Assembly: GCA_014904985.1 (NCBI GenBank)
Contig: MU128949.1
Location: 288,549-337,867 of the forward strand
DNA: 49,319 bases
Direction: 5' to 3'
Origin: Hydnum rufescens UP504
Lineage: Eukaryota; Basidiomycota; Agaricomycetes; Cantharellales; Hydnaceae
The notes beneath the pieces were generated by a model. It was not told the DNA's origin and ran no database searches. It saw only the letters and a program-made list of their open reading frames with translations. This document shows, piece after piece, positions 1-9,348 of the stretch. Position numbers and translations under genes: made by a program. The first letter of the stretch is position 1; each line of letters opens with the position of its first letter.

Positions 1-327
1 TTGTCACAGCTAGGAACATCCGCCTCAATCAAGTGATGTCCAAGATGGAGGTCAACAATGCTGTTAATGATTCGCTTGCCGATTGGGATCTTGCCAAAGG
101 GTTAACTCATGCACCCGACAATCAGCCATCCTCTCCACCCTCCATAACTCTTCCCGGCAAGTCCAGTACTGCTAAACAGAGCCACCACTGAAGTCAGGAG
201 CACTGTCCTAACTTCAAGTGAGCAGTGATCCAACCAGGCCGGAGTTTCGATGCCTTGCTGGCTAGTGGGGAGTATGCTGCCCAGACCTTGTCCGGCATGT
301 TCGTAACTTGCAGTATGCACCTCTCCC

Positions 328-615
328 ATGTTTGCTGTCAAGGAGATGGCTGAACGCCGCCTGTCGAATATTGCCTACCCCACAAAAATCGAGGTTGACA
401 TCATAACCTCAAAGAAGAAGACTGTTATCAACACTGATGACTTTGCCACAATGGAACGATCTATCACCCATGATGAATTCATCGAATGTTACCAAGGGTT
501 TCAGTGTGCCCTGCATTTCGCGCTCCAAGGTTCCAGCCCAATAGGTCTGGTTCCCTTCCCCCATCTAGCTGTGACCAGGAATGAGCTATTATCTAACCTT
601 CACATGAAAGAATAA
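328..615 (+). CDS. Short open frame of unknown function, probable repeat-derived remnant
   Basis: A 95-codon frame runs from 328 to 615. It has a hydrophilic start with a Lys-rich stretch (SKKKTVINTDD) and no motif I recognise. The sequence before it (1-340) also contains a partly open stretch of protein-like sequence, so this may be the tail of a larger decayed gene. Its end runs straight into a repeat family that recurs three more times in the window, which suggests it is part of a transposable element and not a host gene. No signal peptide or membrane segment is evident. It could equally be a chance frame. Confidence 0.2.
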   Translation: MFAVKEMAERRLSNIAYPTKIEVDIITSKKKTVINTDDFATMERSITHDEFIECYQGFQCALHFALQGSSPIGLVPFPHLAVTRNELLSNLHMKE

Positions 616-790
616 TTATACAATTACGTTGGCCTGAAGAAGCGCCGGAACCAACCAAATGCTATAAGAAGGGGTTCATGCTCGAAATCACCTCCCTCTC
701 ACGACACCCCCTCCTCGCGAGCTCATGCACTCGAGAATCTCCAGAGAATTCGTGGATCCCCTCAACCATGAGAGTATAGTACGTGGGCCA
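600..790 (+). repeat. Dispersed repeat family, copy 1 (of four)
   Basis: This stretch shares clear similarity with 14385-14475, 17265-17400 and, inverted, 48755-48945. Shared landmarks are CATGAAAGAATAATTATACA, an AACCAACCA...CTATAAGAA block, GAAATCACC...CTCTTA and ACACCCCCTCCTC. It continues at 750-790 into the arm of a palindrome that is complete at 14466-14585. It is a non-coding repeat; the class is not identified. Confidence 0.7.
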
Positions 791-800
791 CTACTCTTCA

Positions 801-1117
801 CGCTCTACACCGCGCACTTCCTCAGTACATTTATTCATTCTTATCAGTCCATGTACTCTTTCCTTGAACTCAATGCGGATAGAACTTATCGCCTATAATC
901 ATATTATATACTACTGATTGAGCCACTCCCATACATGGCGGAATAAATAATACAAATATTCTTTGTATTATTTATTCCGCAATGCATGGGAGTGGCTCAA
1001 TCGGTAGTATATAATATAATCATATGTGATAAGTTCTATCCGCATTCATGTCGAGAAAAGAGTACATAGGGCGATAAGAAAGATTAAGTGTACTGAGAAA
1101 GTGTGCGGTGTAGAGCG
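801..1117. repeat. Long palindromic (fold-back/MITE-like) element
   Basis: The sequence from about 801 to 965 is the near-perfect reverse complement of 966 to 1117. The centre falls at the AATACAAATATTCTTTGTATT block around 955-972, and the outer ends are CGCTCTACACCGC and GCGGTGTAGAGCG. There is no coding capacity. The two arms differ by small indels, so one long hairpin of about 150 base pairs would form. It interrupts another palindrome whose left arm (750-800) matches 14466-14515. Confidence 0.85.
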
Positions 1118-1488
1118 TCCTGTATATCCGAAAAATGAGTGGGTTGTTGAAATTCGCATCCGATGGGCGGTTTGGGCAAGTAACCCCTATTTGCACAGAA
1201 CCAAGTGTGCCTACGGTATTTGGAGGACTGCTCGTGGGTACTAAGCATCGACTGCCAGCGGATCCTGATTTCTGAAGCGTACTGCTATCGTCGTCACGCC
1301 TTCTTCAGATATTCTTATGGTCAAGTTTCAAATAAATTATTGTATTTTCTCTATCTTCGCGAAGGGAATGTATCGCAAGTAACGATCCAATTTGTCTCCC
1401 ATGGCCAAGCGTCTTTTCTTTCAATGAGGTTCCGACGACAATGTATCTCAAAGCGTATCTATCCCCATTTCCTTTATTTGCCATGATA
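1118..1488. other. Gap without a supported gene
   Basis: Open frames exist here but they lack intron signals, homologous copies or protein-like composition. I see nothing that supports a gene between the palindrome and the left end of the Tc1/mariner element. Confidence 0.5.
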
Positions 1489-1925
1489 TGGGCATTATAC
1501 TGTAAAAAAAATAAATGTCTGAACAAATGAACATTTGAACGAACAATTTGAACAAACAAACATTTGAACAAGTGAATATTTGAACAAACGAACATTTGAA
1601 CGAGTGAATATTTGAACAAACGAACATTTGAACGAGTGTTTGAATGAACGGACTTTTGAACGAACGAACTTTTGAACAAATGAACACATATTGGGGTGAA
1701 TGGACTAGTCGGTCTGCTACTTTGAGAACTGATTTCTCTAAGTCCACCTGTACCTAACTGAAACTAGACGGGAGCCCGGTGTTGGCCCCAGATCTTTTAA
1801 TCCCACAACCTGTCAACCACCCATGGGTGTTACAAATCGAGTCAAATTGACTAATATAAAGACATGTGAGCAGGGAACAGAAAAATAGCCCTTACAGCGA
1901 TACTCATATCGATAGGGAAATTCAA
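1489..1925. repeat. Left terminal inverted repeat with internal tandem repeats
   Basis: This arm matches 5931-6445 in reverse complement for about 430 bases. Its outer part (about 1515-1685) is a run of short units of about 10-12 bases built on TTTGAACGAACG and TTTGAACAAACA. Such sub-repeats in the arm of a mariner-type element could act as multiple transposase binding sites; that role is inference. Frames read through this stretch give repetitive SFVQIFTCSNV-type peptides, which are translation artefacts. Confidence 0.85.
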
Positions 1926-2097
1926 TTTTTGCACCTAGTTTGATCCGCACCATTTCTAGAGGACTCCGAGATGAAATTCTCTGCCCACATGATTATGCGT
2001 ATTGATCTATTCCCTCCGGAGAGTGCCGAGCCTCTTTTGTTCCCTCTTACACCCGACCCGTTTGCCCCCCCTGAGTACAGTTCCACACCTGTAAACC

Positions 2098-3274
2098 ATG
2101 CATGGCAATCATCGCCATGTCCCTGACCCGCAGAAAGAACTTGTTCTTACGATGCTTGAGAGTGGAATGAAGCCATCCCAAGTTAGGGCTGCTACACAAC
2201 TCGGACTTAACACCATCTATTGTCTGAGGAACAACTGGAAATTATATGGTCGTGTATCGAGACCGGCTCTGGCCCCCGGTCGTCCCAGAAAGCTAAATTC
2301 AATGGAACTGGATGTAAGTTCTCAGCAAGTTGTTTTAGGAATCTACTTACATGTTTCAAGTACCTCGAGTCTCTAATAGAACTCCAACCGGACATCTATG
2401 TTGATGAAATGAAGGATACCTTACGTCGGGTGCTTGGTGTATTTGTAAGCGGTGATACGATTGTGCGTGCCCTGAAGCAATGGGGGTTTACACGAAAACG
2501 AGTACATATTCGCTATTTTTGGTCAAGTCTATTTGCTAATAGTATCTACTATGTGGTAGCTCACAAGGCCAGCTTGTGAACGTAATGAAGAGGACCGTGC
2601 TCGATATGAAATGCATGTGGCAATGCATTATACCGCCGACCAGCTCGTTTTCATAGATGAAGCTGGCTGTAACTGAATCACATCAATTCGAACCCATGGG
2701 TGGGCTCCTAGTGCAAGGCAAGCCCACCGCCATGAATTCTTTGTACGCGGCCAAAAGTGAATAACCTCGCCCTTGTGAGAATCTGGGTTTTACTCATGCT
2801 CCTTCTAGGTATTCGATACTTCCAGCGCTCTCCCTTGATGGGATCCTACATCTTGACATTCAGGTTGGAGCATACACTGCCGAAACATTCAAGAACTTTG
2901 TCAGTGGTGTCCTAGAGTGTATGCGCCCATTTCCCGAGCGAAATTCTGTCATCGTGATGGACAATACATCAATCCACAAATCCGACGAGCTAAAAGAAAT
3001 GATCGAGGCTTGGTGTGTTACAATCTTTAGCAGCAAAACCATGAAGCTAATATCCCTTTATAGTGGGATGCGTCTCATTTTTCTTCCCCCCTACTCCCCC
3101 AACTTTAATCCCATTGAGGAGGCTTTCTCCTCAATCAAGGCATGGATACGATGAGATCGGAACTATATACAAGGGGAGTTGATAGGGAATGCTCACCAAA
3201 TATTTGTTGAAGCTGTATATACTGTAATGCCAGAGAAGGCTCGGGGCTGGTTTGCCCATTCAGGCTACTTGTAA
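2098..3274 (+). pseudogene. Tc1/mariner DD34E transposase, broken by two TGA stops
   Basis: Cut-and-paste transposase of the host element. Five exons are visible: introns 2314-2360, 2502-2559, 2757-2808 and 3013-3063 all have GT...AG ends and 47-58 base lengths. The spliced frame would give about 322 residues, normal for Tc1 proteins. The N-terminal third is a helix-turn-helix region (QKELVLTMLESGMKPSQV) followed by a GRPRK basic motif. The catalytic triad is FIDE, VIVMDN and NPIE; removing the fourth intron leaves exactly 34 residues between the second Asp and the Glu. The protein ends in GWFAHSGYL. In-frame TGA codons at 2674-2676 and 3152-3154 both sit where Arg (CGA) would fit. An alternative first exon from 1971 with an intron ending at 2140 is possible. 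Confidence 0.85.
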
Positions 3275-3590
3275 ACCTGCGTACAATAAACAAATTTTTA
3301 CATTGAAAGTCGTATGTAACGTAATGAGCGATCATACAAGTTCATCTACAACTAGGGATACAAATACTACGCAAAGGTACAATGTGCGGACAGGGTGGGG
3401 AGGTTGTGAAGTGTGAGTAAAGGAGAACCAAACAAATGTACCAAGATGTGAATTATGGACAGTAATACAGACATTATACCAGTTAGAGTTTTGGCCGGCG
3501 AACACAGGGCACAGGGGAATAGAGACAGAAGTGTACAAATGTACGATGGAAATGGATGGGGCGTGAAGTTCAGTGGCCAAAGACCTTCAG

Positions 3591-5798
3591 TCAGATCGAT
3601 GCAAGGGCCGCTCGGCGGAGGGTCCTTGCTGCGTTCTCAGAGATAGATAGGTTCTCGATGAACCATCCAACTTCCTGTGCTGCGACACCGTTCACATCAG
3701 TTATCGAGCAATCAATTAGTGGCTGACCTAATTGATCAAAATGGAGGGCAGGCTGTGTGTGGTGGAGATCCCGCAAGAGTGTGAGGATAGGGTACTCATC
3801 CATTGGCTTTGGCTTGGTGAACCTAACCACGTCCATATCAAGCTCGGTGTCGGAAGTTGAGATATCAATTGGAGAGGAGGATATATCGAAGGTATGGTGG
3901 GGATTATCAGCTTGGGCCCAGGGATAAGTAGCAAGGACCATGACATCAGAGTCATCAGAGAACTTGTCCGTGGAAGGAAGTTCAAATTTGACTCGTTTTG
4001 ACGCACGGCGAGGGTTCTCCTGTTGTATGTAGGCTGTGGAGGGACCAGCAGCATCCCCAGTGGTGGCGGGAACGATCCGAGATGAATCTGGACTATCCGC
4101 CCTTTGTTTCAAAGCCTTCTTGCCCGGTGATTCACGTGTCGCAGTACATTGGCTGTCGAACATCACATTATTTGGAGGGTGGTCTTCATCAACAGATTCA
4201 TTTGATACCTGAATGTACAAGCATCAGTAGATCTATTAGACACCTCAAATCCTTGAATGGGGGAAGACACACCATTTCCATTGCCCACAAGGTCATCATT
4301 TTGTTCGTTAGTGGAAGGTGCTCACCACGCTTGCTTGGCTGGGGCCAACAGTACTTGGACCCATCATTTGCAAAACACTCTCGGGCAATCTTTAATTTCA
4401 GGAAAGCATTGAGACACTCGCCGGACAGTTCGGATGACAGTGGCTGTGGATAGAGAGGTTTCTTCTTCTCTTGTGAGTTCTTCCGTTTCTCCACAGGTTG
4501 CTGAAAGAACAGGATTAGTAAGGTACAGTGGAGAATGTATGGCCACCCACATCATTGAAAATGCGCAAGACTTTAAGTTTAGTCTTCACATGTGCAATCT
4601 TGTCCTTCATCAATTCAAGTGCGATGTGCATATCATTTTCGTCCTTCAGCTCCCGATGCACGGATTTGCAGTCATCGGGAATTTGAAAGACTATATTGTC
4701 ACGAGGCAACTCAAGTCCCATTTTTTGTAGAATCAGAGCAAGGGCTCCGGTGGGATCCGATGCATCTACAATGATCTGCAGCGTGGTTGTTGGTACATCA
4801 GGACTTCGTGTGTTGCGTTCAATTTCACAGACTACCCTAGAAGCTATAAGGGCAGTCAGGTATCACCCTAAGTCAATACTGAGGCAGAACTGTGCTTACT
4901 ATCAATAACGTGACTATGATCCTGGGTGCGTGGTGGGGCTATCACAATATATCAATGTAAATCAAAGGAGAACCTGTTATGAATAGTCTATATACCTTGG
5001 GGGCCAGAAAAACTATGGTATGGATGTGGCATTGGGTCAAAGACAGGAGGAGTGGAATCATATGTACGAGGTTGTGTGTATTGTGGATAATTGTACAGCT
5101 GGTGAGGTGAGGGTGTCGAAGGGCCAGGGCCCAAGAGTTGATAACGAAGAGGCTGGATTTTTGGAGCTGGGGATGGCATTGGCAAGATCCGGGATGGCAT
5201 TGGTGGTGGCGGCAGCAGCCTAGTGGTATGATTGTATTGCTGTGGTTGCGGGTGTGGTGGTGGGGTCTGGTGGAGGGATTGTAGTGGTGGTAAGTCCAAG
5301 CCTGAGCCCGAGTGTGGGTGCTGGGAAAGGCAGGAGTGTAGGTATGGCCGTTCTTGTTGGTCGCGCAGATTGACACGTGACAAGAACACAACGGTACATT
5401 CACAAACAGGATCACCATCAGGCAGGTCAAGATCTATAAAATAGCATGCTTGGTCAGTGTATGAGATGATGAGCGGAAATACACCTACAATTATCAGGCA
5501 CATTTATGCTTGCCATCAACTTGGAAGCATCAGGGTGCTCAAAGGCATTGAGAACCTTGGTAGTGCCTTGGGGAAGGTAATTTGCGTGACCTTGAATCAG
5601 AAAGTTTTCAATAGCTGTTTGAGGATCGGGAGGGAGAGGCTCGGGGGCCAAGCCAGCCAGCCATAGGAGCATTTGCCCTCCTCAAAGCTTGGGATTTTTA
5701 GTGAGGTCTGATTCAGTAAGCATGTTGACGACGAAGGAGTCATACCTGGTGCATCACACTTTTATAGGGACACACTGGTAGGTGACCTGGTGACTCAT
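3591..5798 (-). pseudogene. Unrecognised multi-exon gene carried inside the Tc1/mariner element
   Basis: A minus-strand gene lies wholly between the transposon arms. The reading starts with MSHQVTYQCVPIKV at 5798 and continues through TGA at 5754-5756 and at 5682-5684 (both CGA-compatible). It then runs through MLLWLAGLAPEP... to an intron at 5434-5488. The next exon is extremely Pro/Gln/Tyr/His-rich (about 5430-4990). Later exons include a region around 4840-4540 ending MKDKIAHVKTKLKVLRIFND, an intron of about 50 bases, then QPVEKRKNSQEKKK. The last exon (4220-3591) has an acidic SDDSD...DISTSDTELD section and the end AARTLRRAALASI. I recognise no domain. It is either a passenger gene captured by the element or a second element protein. 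The total spliced length is about 550-600 residues. Confidence 0.55.
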
Positions 5799-5930
5799 TT
5801 GCTCTCGTTCCTTGCGGCTTTGGTGGAGTAGTGGTCACAAGCACAGTCACGGGGGGAAAATACCTCACATGGTCAACTTATTCTGCGCAAATCTTTTCGG
5901 GCACTCCCAAGGCAACAAAACTAAATTTCC

Positions 5931-6445
5931 CTATCAATATGAGTATCGCTGTAAGGCCACCCATTAATTTCCTTATATAGTGGGCACAAGCCTAAGTCCG
6001 TGTGCCCACTATATAAGGAAATTAATGGGTGGCCTTAAGGGCTATTTTTCTGTTCCCTGCTTGCACGTCTTTATATTAGTCAATTTGACTCGATTTGTAA
6101 CACCCATGGGTGGTTGACAGGTTGTGGGATTAAAAGATCTGGGGCCAACACCGGGCTCCCGTCTAGTTTCAGTTAGGTACAGGTGGACTTAGAGAAATCA
6201 GTTCTCAAAGTAGCAGACTGACTAGTCCATTCACCCCAATATGTGTTCATTTGTTCAAAAGTTCATTTGTTCAAAAATTTGTTCATTCAAAAGTCCATTC
6301 GTTCAAAAGTCTGTTCGTTCAAATATTCACTCGTTCAAATGTTCGTTTGTTCAAATATTCACTTGTTCAAATGTTTGTTTGTTTAAATTGTTCGTTCAAG
6401 TGTTCATTTGTTCAGACATTTCTTTTTTTTACAGTATAATGCCCA
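5931..6445. repeat. Right terminal inverted repeat of the Tc1/mariner element
   Basis: This arm is the reverse complement of 1489-1925, including the TTTGAAC-type short repeats (about 6245-6420) and the end ACAGTATAATGCCCA. It is interrupted at 5954-6035 by a small palindromic element that is absent from the left arm. It diverges from the left arm inside about 5931. Confidence 0.85.
5954..6035. mobile_element. 82-base palindromic MITE nested in the transposon arm
   Basis: The left arm of the host element reads straight through the target as GCCCTTACAGCG (1888-1899). In the right arm the same site is split by AGGCCACCCATTAATTTCC...GGGTGGCCT with TA on both sides (5952-5953 and 6036-6037). The insert is an almost perfect palindrome with only about ten unpaired central bases. 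The TA duplication places it with Tc1/mariner-type MITEs. The empty site in the other arm makes the boundaries exact. Confidence 0.9.
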
Positions 6446-6742
6446 TACTATGGTATGACATGGCCCTTTATATAAAAAACGAGCGGCCTCTTGTTTGGAT
6501 TCGCATACACGGCTGGAATAATTGTTGTGCTCTGAGATTTCTGGCACTGGATAGTCTGGAGAAGTTCCTGGGATTTCTGTGGATCAGACAATATGAGCGA
6601 CGTCAACAAGAGGAATGGTGAAAGCAGTGGACTTGGGAACGGGACATTCGATAGTCGTGCTTGAGCTCATGGGCCATGGCATTATGGTGACTTTAGGAAT
6701 CATCAGGGCAGTTCCATGATACGATGACTAAGCACCACTGCC
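6446..6742. other. Gap between transposon and G1 gene; possible promoter
   Basis: No coding frame is supported here. A TATATAAAAAA stretch at about 6469-6479 could be a TATA-type promoter element, but it lies more than 250 bases before the G1 start and may be incidental. Confidence 0.3.
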
Positions 6743-8650
6743 ATGACAGACTGTTCTTGGTCCTTTGCACTTCGGGAAGGGGAAAACTACACCGACCCAG
6801 AGTCCGAAGGCTTGGACGAAGATTCACATCCATCCCAACCTGCCGTTTCCTCCGCATCGCAGCCTGAAGAAGGGCAGGTCAAATATCAGCCAAATCCCTG
6901 GTCTATCGCAAAAATCAACGCCGCTACTCGCGTCAATGCTCCCCGTTCCCACACAAAGGCCATGGACCGCACCACCGGCGACACATCTCCCTCCCAGCGA
7001 GCCAGCGTGACCTCGGGATTCGCGTCGCATCAATCACCAAGAATCAGGAGACAAGCATCTATTCTAACAGTGTCCGTGAATCCGAAGCAAGAGGTCGCCC
7101 GTTTTTCATCTAGAAAGGACCGTGTCATTCCATCAAAGATGCAAGGACATCGCCCAACAACATCCGTGGCTGTCTTACCGCCCCCTCGTTCCTTGCCTCT
7201 TCCCCTCAAGAGCAATGCAACATTAGCTTGTCCAGAAGCCGAGGGCGAAGATTCTATGGAACCCCCATATCCATTCGCTCATTCCCTGGATGATTTGGCA
7301 CCGTATGTGCCTAACTTGTCAACAACTCGGTCGACTTTGGCACCGGTTTACAATGACGCTGGTATTCAAGATGTTGCCCTTACTGTTATTTCCACTGTGC
7401 CTCAATCACCTTCTCAATATTCTGATGCTTCGAATACGTTCAAAACTTACGACGTGAATATTCCCTGGACTCCACAATCTCTCCCAAAGTATCCCAGGGG
7501 CCGGCCCGAAGACTACATGTCGGATTCTTTTGCTACCTCCACAAGCCCCAATACTACCTTCTTGGGTCGTTCCAATGCCGATTCACACGAGCACCATTTT
7601 TCTTCAATCCTACACTCATCGTCCTGCCCAGTCAGTCAGATATCACCCGTTGATGCGAGAGAAGTGCCAGCTATGCTTTGCTCCGATTCTCCGCACGATT
7701 TTCAGGTCATTATGCAGCATGCGCATTCTCAACCGACAGAAAAAATCTTGTTGCCTTCTCCTCAAATGACGTCGCCTCTAATCGCTAAGAACAAATCGTC
7801 CGATGGCCCATTTTTACATTCATTATCTCAGTTCGCCAGTCAATATTTGGGATCGAAATCTCGTGACGTGCCTAATTTGCAAGCATCAGCGCAAAAGCGA
7901 CCTTGCTCCGCCTCTTCTACCCCTCCGTCATCGCCAACCCCTCAGTCACAGAACTGGAGGCCTCCTTACTTGCTGAAAACTTCGAAATCCGCACCGTATC
8001 CCCATTTGCCACCGATCCGGAGAGCAAATCTCGAAGCGGCGGACGATGTCGTTTGGTCCACACTCCCTGTGCGCAAGCGCAAGACTCCAAAAAGGAAGGC
8101 AAGGGATTCTGGGATTATCACAACGGCTCGTTTCTCCCTACCTTTAGCAGCCTTCGGCGATGGTCGTGGTCGACCAGTGCAAAGCACTGCAAAGCCAGCC
8201 TATCGCCCTCCGCCGAAGCATGCTCCTCACACAAACACGTCTGTTGGTTGCGAACCCGGATGGCCGGTGGCAACGACTGAGTCTAATGTCTCGACATCAT
8301 GTGCTACTTCGACGAGAAAAATGGTTCAAGTGAATCAAAGCGAGGTCTTGACCTCGCAAAATGGTCTGTTGTCCCCCATGTTGTTCCCCTATCTAAGATT
8401 CTACTACCAAAACGGAAATTAAACCAGTCGTCAGCGCTTCCGATAACGAAGACTCCCCGCAGATTACTTCGATTTCGTTGGGTCGACTTGTGCAGACGTA
8501 CCCGGAAACGCGAGAGAAGATTCGAGAAGTGCTTCTTTTCACGTTCTTCCCCAGTCCTAAGTGCTGATTCACTTTCCCTATCCCTGGCAGCGCTATAAAG
8601 CATACATGTCCTTGGGAACTGAGAACGATGTCAAGGAACTCGCGACCTAA
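6743..8650 (+). CDS. Ser/Pro-rich protein of unknown function (G1), intact copy
   Basis: The frame is open from ATG 6743 to about 8300. It encodes a Ser/Thr/Pro/Gln-rich, probably disordered protein with a basic cluster (VRKRKTPKRKARDSG, about residue 450) that could be a nuclear localisation signal. The end needs splicing: a frame with LGRLVQTYPETREKIRE lies at about 8440-8528. An intron 8529-8590 (GTGCTT...GGCAG) then joins RYKAYMSLGTENDVKELAT and TAA at 8648-8650. A further intron must lie between about 8300 and 8397 to change frame; its exact donor is uncertain. The C-terminus is conserved in the copy at 39750-40985, which supports it as coding. It is convergent with a coiled-coil gene remnant. 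I recognise no family; a regulatory nuclear protein is a guess from composition. Confidence 0.65.
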
Positions 8651-8884
8651 TACACGCTCTTGGGCAGCACCTGGGCACTCGCTTTCTGAATCTTTCTGAC
8701 TGGACATCTGTAGCTTGGGGAATAAGATGGGCTCTCACCCCTGCTACTTGGATATTTAGATCTGCCCAGAACCACTGGAGTAAGGTCTTGCGCCTTTGCG
8801 TAGTCCCAGTCCAATACGTGCTATCCATATTGCCATTTCAGAACAGATTCTAAATCCCTGCCTAAGGGAATATCCACAATAGTT

Positions 8885-9240
8885 TTACCTCATAGGATCG
8901 AAAATACGATGCACTCAAGCTACTAGCTACTTGAGTCTCGAAGGCCCTGGCCCACTTAAGAGATCTTGGGGGCACTCTCCGGGGATCTAGGGGAGAAAGG
9001 ATGCCTGGAATTCCGATTCCACCGACGTCTTAAGAGGATGACGGGCACGATCAGTCAATAGCTGATCTTGAGAACGAGCGAATATACTCACACTCGAGCC
9101 CCAATCAAAGGTGGGCATATTATCCGTACCGAGCACACCGCCTAACTTGCGTATTCGTTTCTTCTTCGGTTCTCCTTCCGCCTCTTCGGGTGCAGGTGGA
9201 CGTGATCTACTGCCAGCCTTCTTAGTCCGAGGGGCACGTC
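8885..9240 (-). pseudogene. 3' end of the coiled-coil gene (copy 1), 5' part missing
   Basis: Read on the minus strand, this encodes PAPEEAEGEPKKKRIRK, then LGGVLGTDNMPTFDWGSS. An intron with GTGAGT and TTAAG ends follows, then DVGGIGIPGILSPLDPRR. The same sequence ends the full-length gene at 37330-39527. Homology stops at about 9240, just before the SLY1 promoter, so this copy has no start. Against the other copy it is one base longer in the KKAGSRSRPPAP section, so this copy keeps the frame that the longer copy has lost there. Confidence 0.7.
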
Positions 9241-9348
9241 CTGTTACACGGCAGATTGCGGGGGTGATTTTGGACCCGCTACTGACAGCGCGTTCACTGT
9301 TCGGAATATAAATTAGACCACAACCACCATCACTACTGGCAGTGCCTT

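Larger units (their letters stand above)
1489..6445. mobile_element. Tc1/mariner-superfamily transposon with long TIRs and an extra gene
   Basis: Both ends carry TGGGCATTATACTGT in inverted orientation and each is flanked by TA (1487-1488 and 6446-6447), the target duplication expected of Tc1/mariner elements. The inverted repeats are unusually long: 1489-1925 on the left, and 5931-6445 on the right including an 82-base insertion. Inside are a plus-strand DD34E transposase (2098-3274) and a minus-strand multi-exon gene (3591-5798). The total length of 4957 bases is far above the 1.3-2.4 kb usual for this superfamily, because of the long arms and the second gene. Both inner genes carry TGA stops, so the copy is probably no longer autonomous. 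Confidence 0.85.

Noticed and set aside
1515..1685. Repetitive peptides of the SFVQIFTCSNV type in several frames, mirrored at 6245-6435
   Set aside because: They come from translating short TTTGAAC repeats in the transposon arms; all frames give similar repeats and there is no gene structure.
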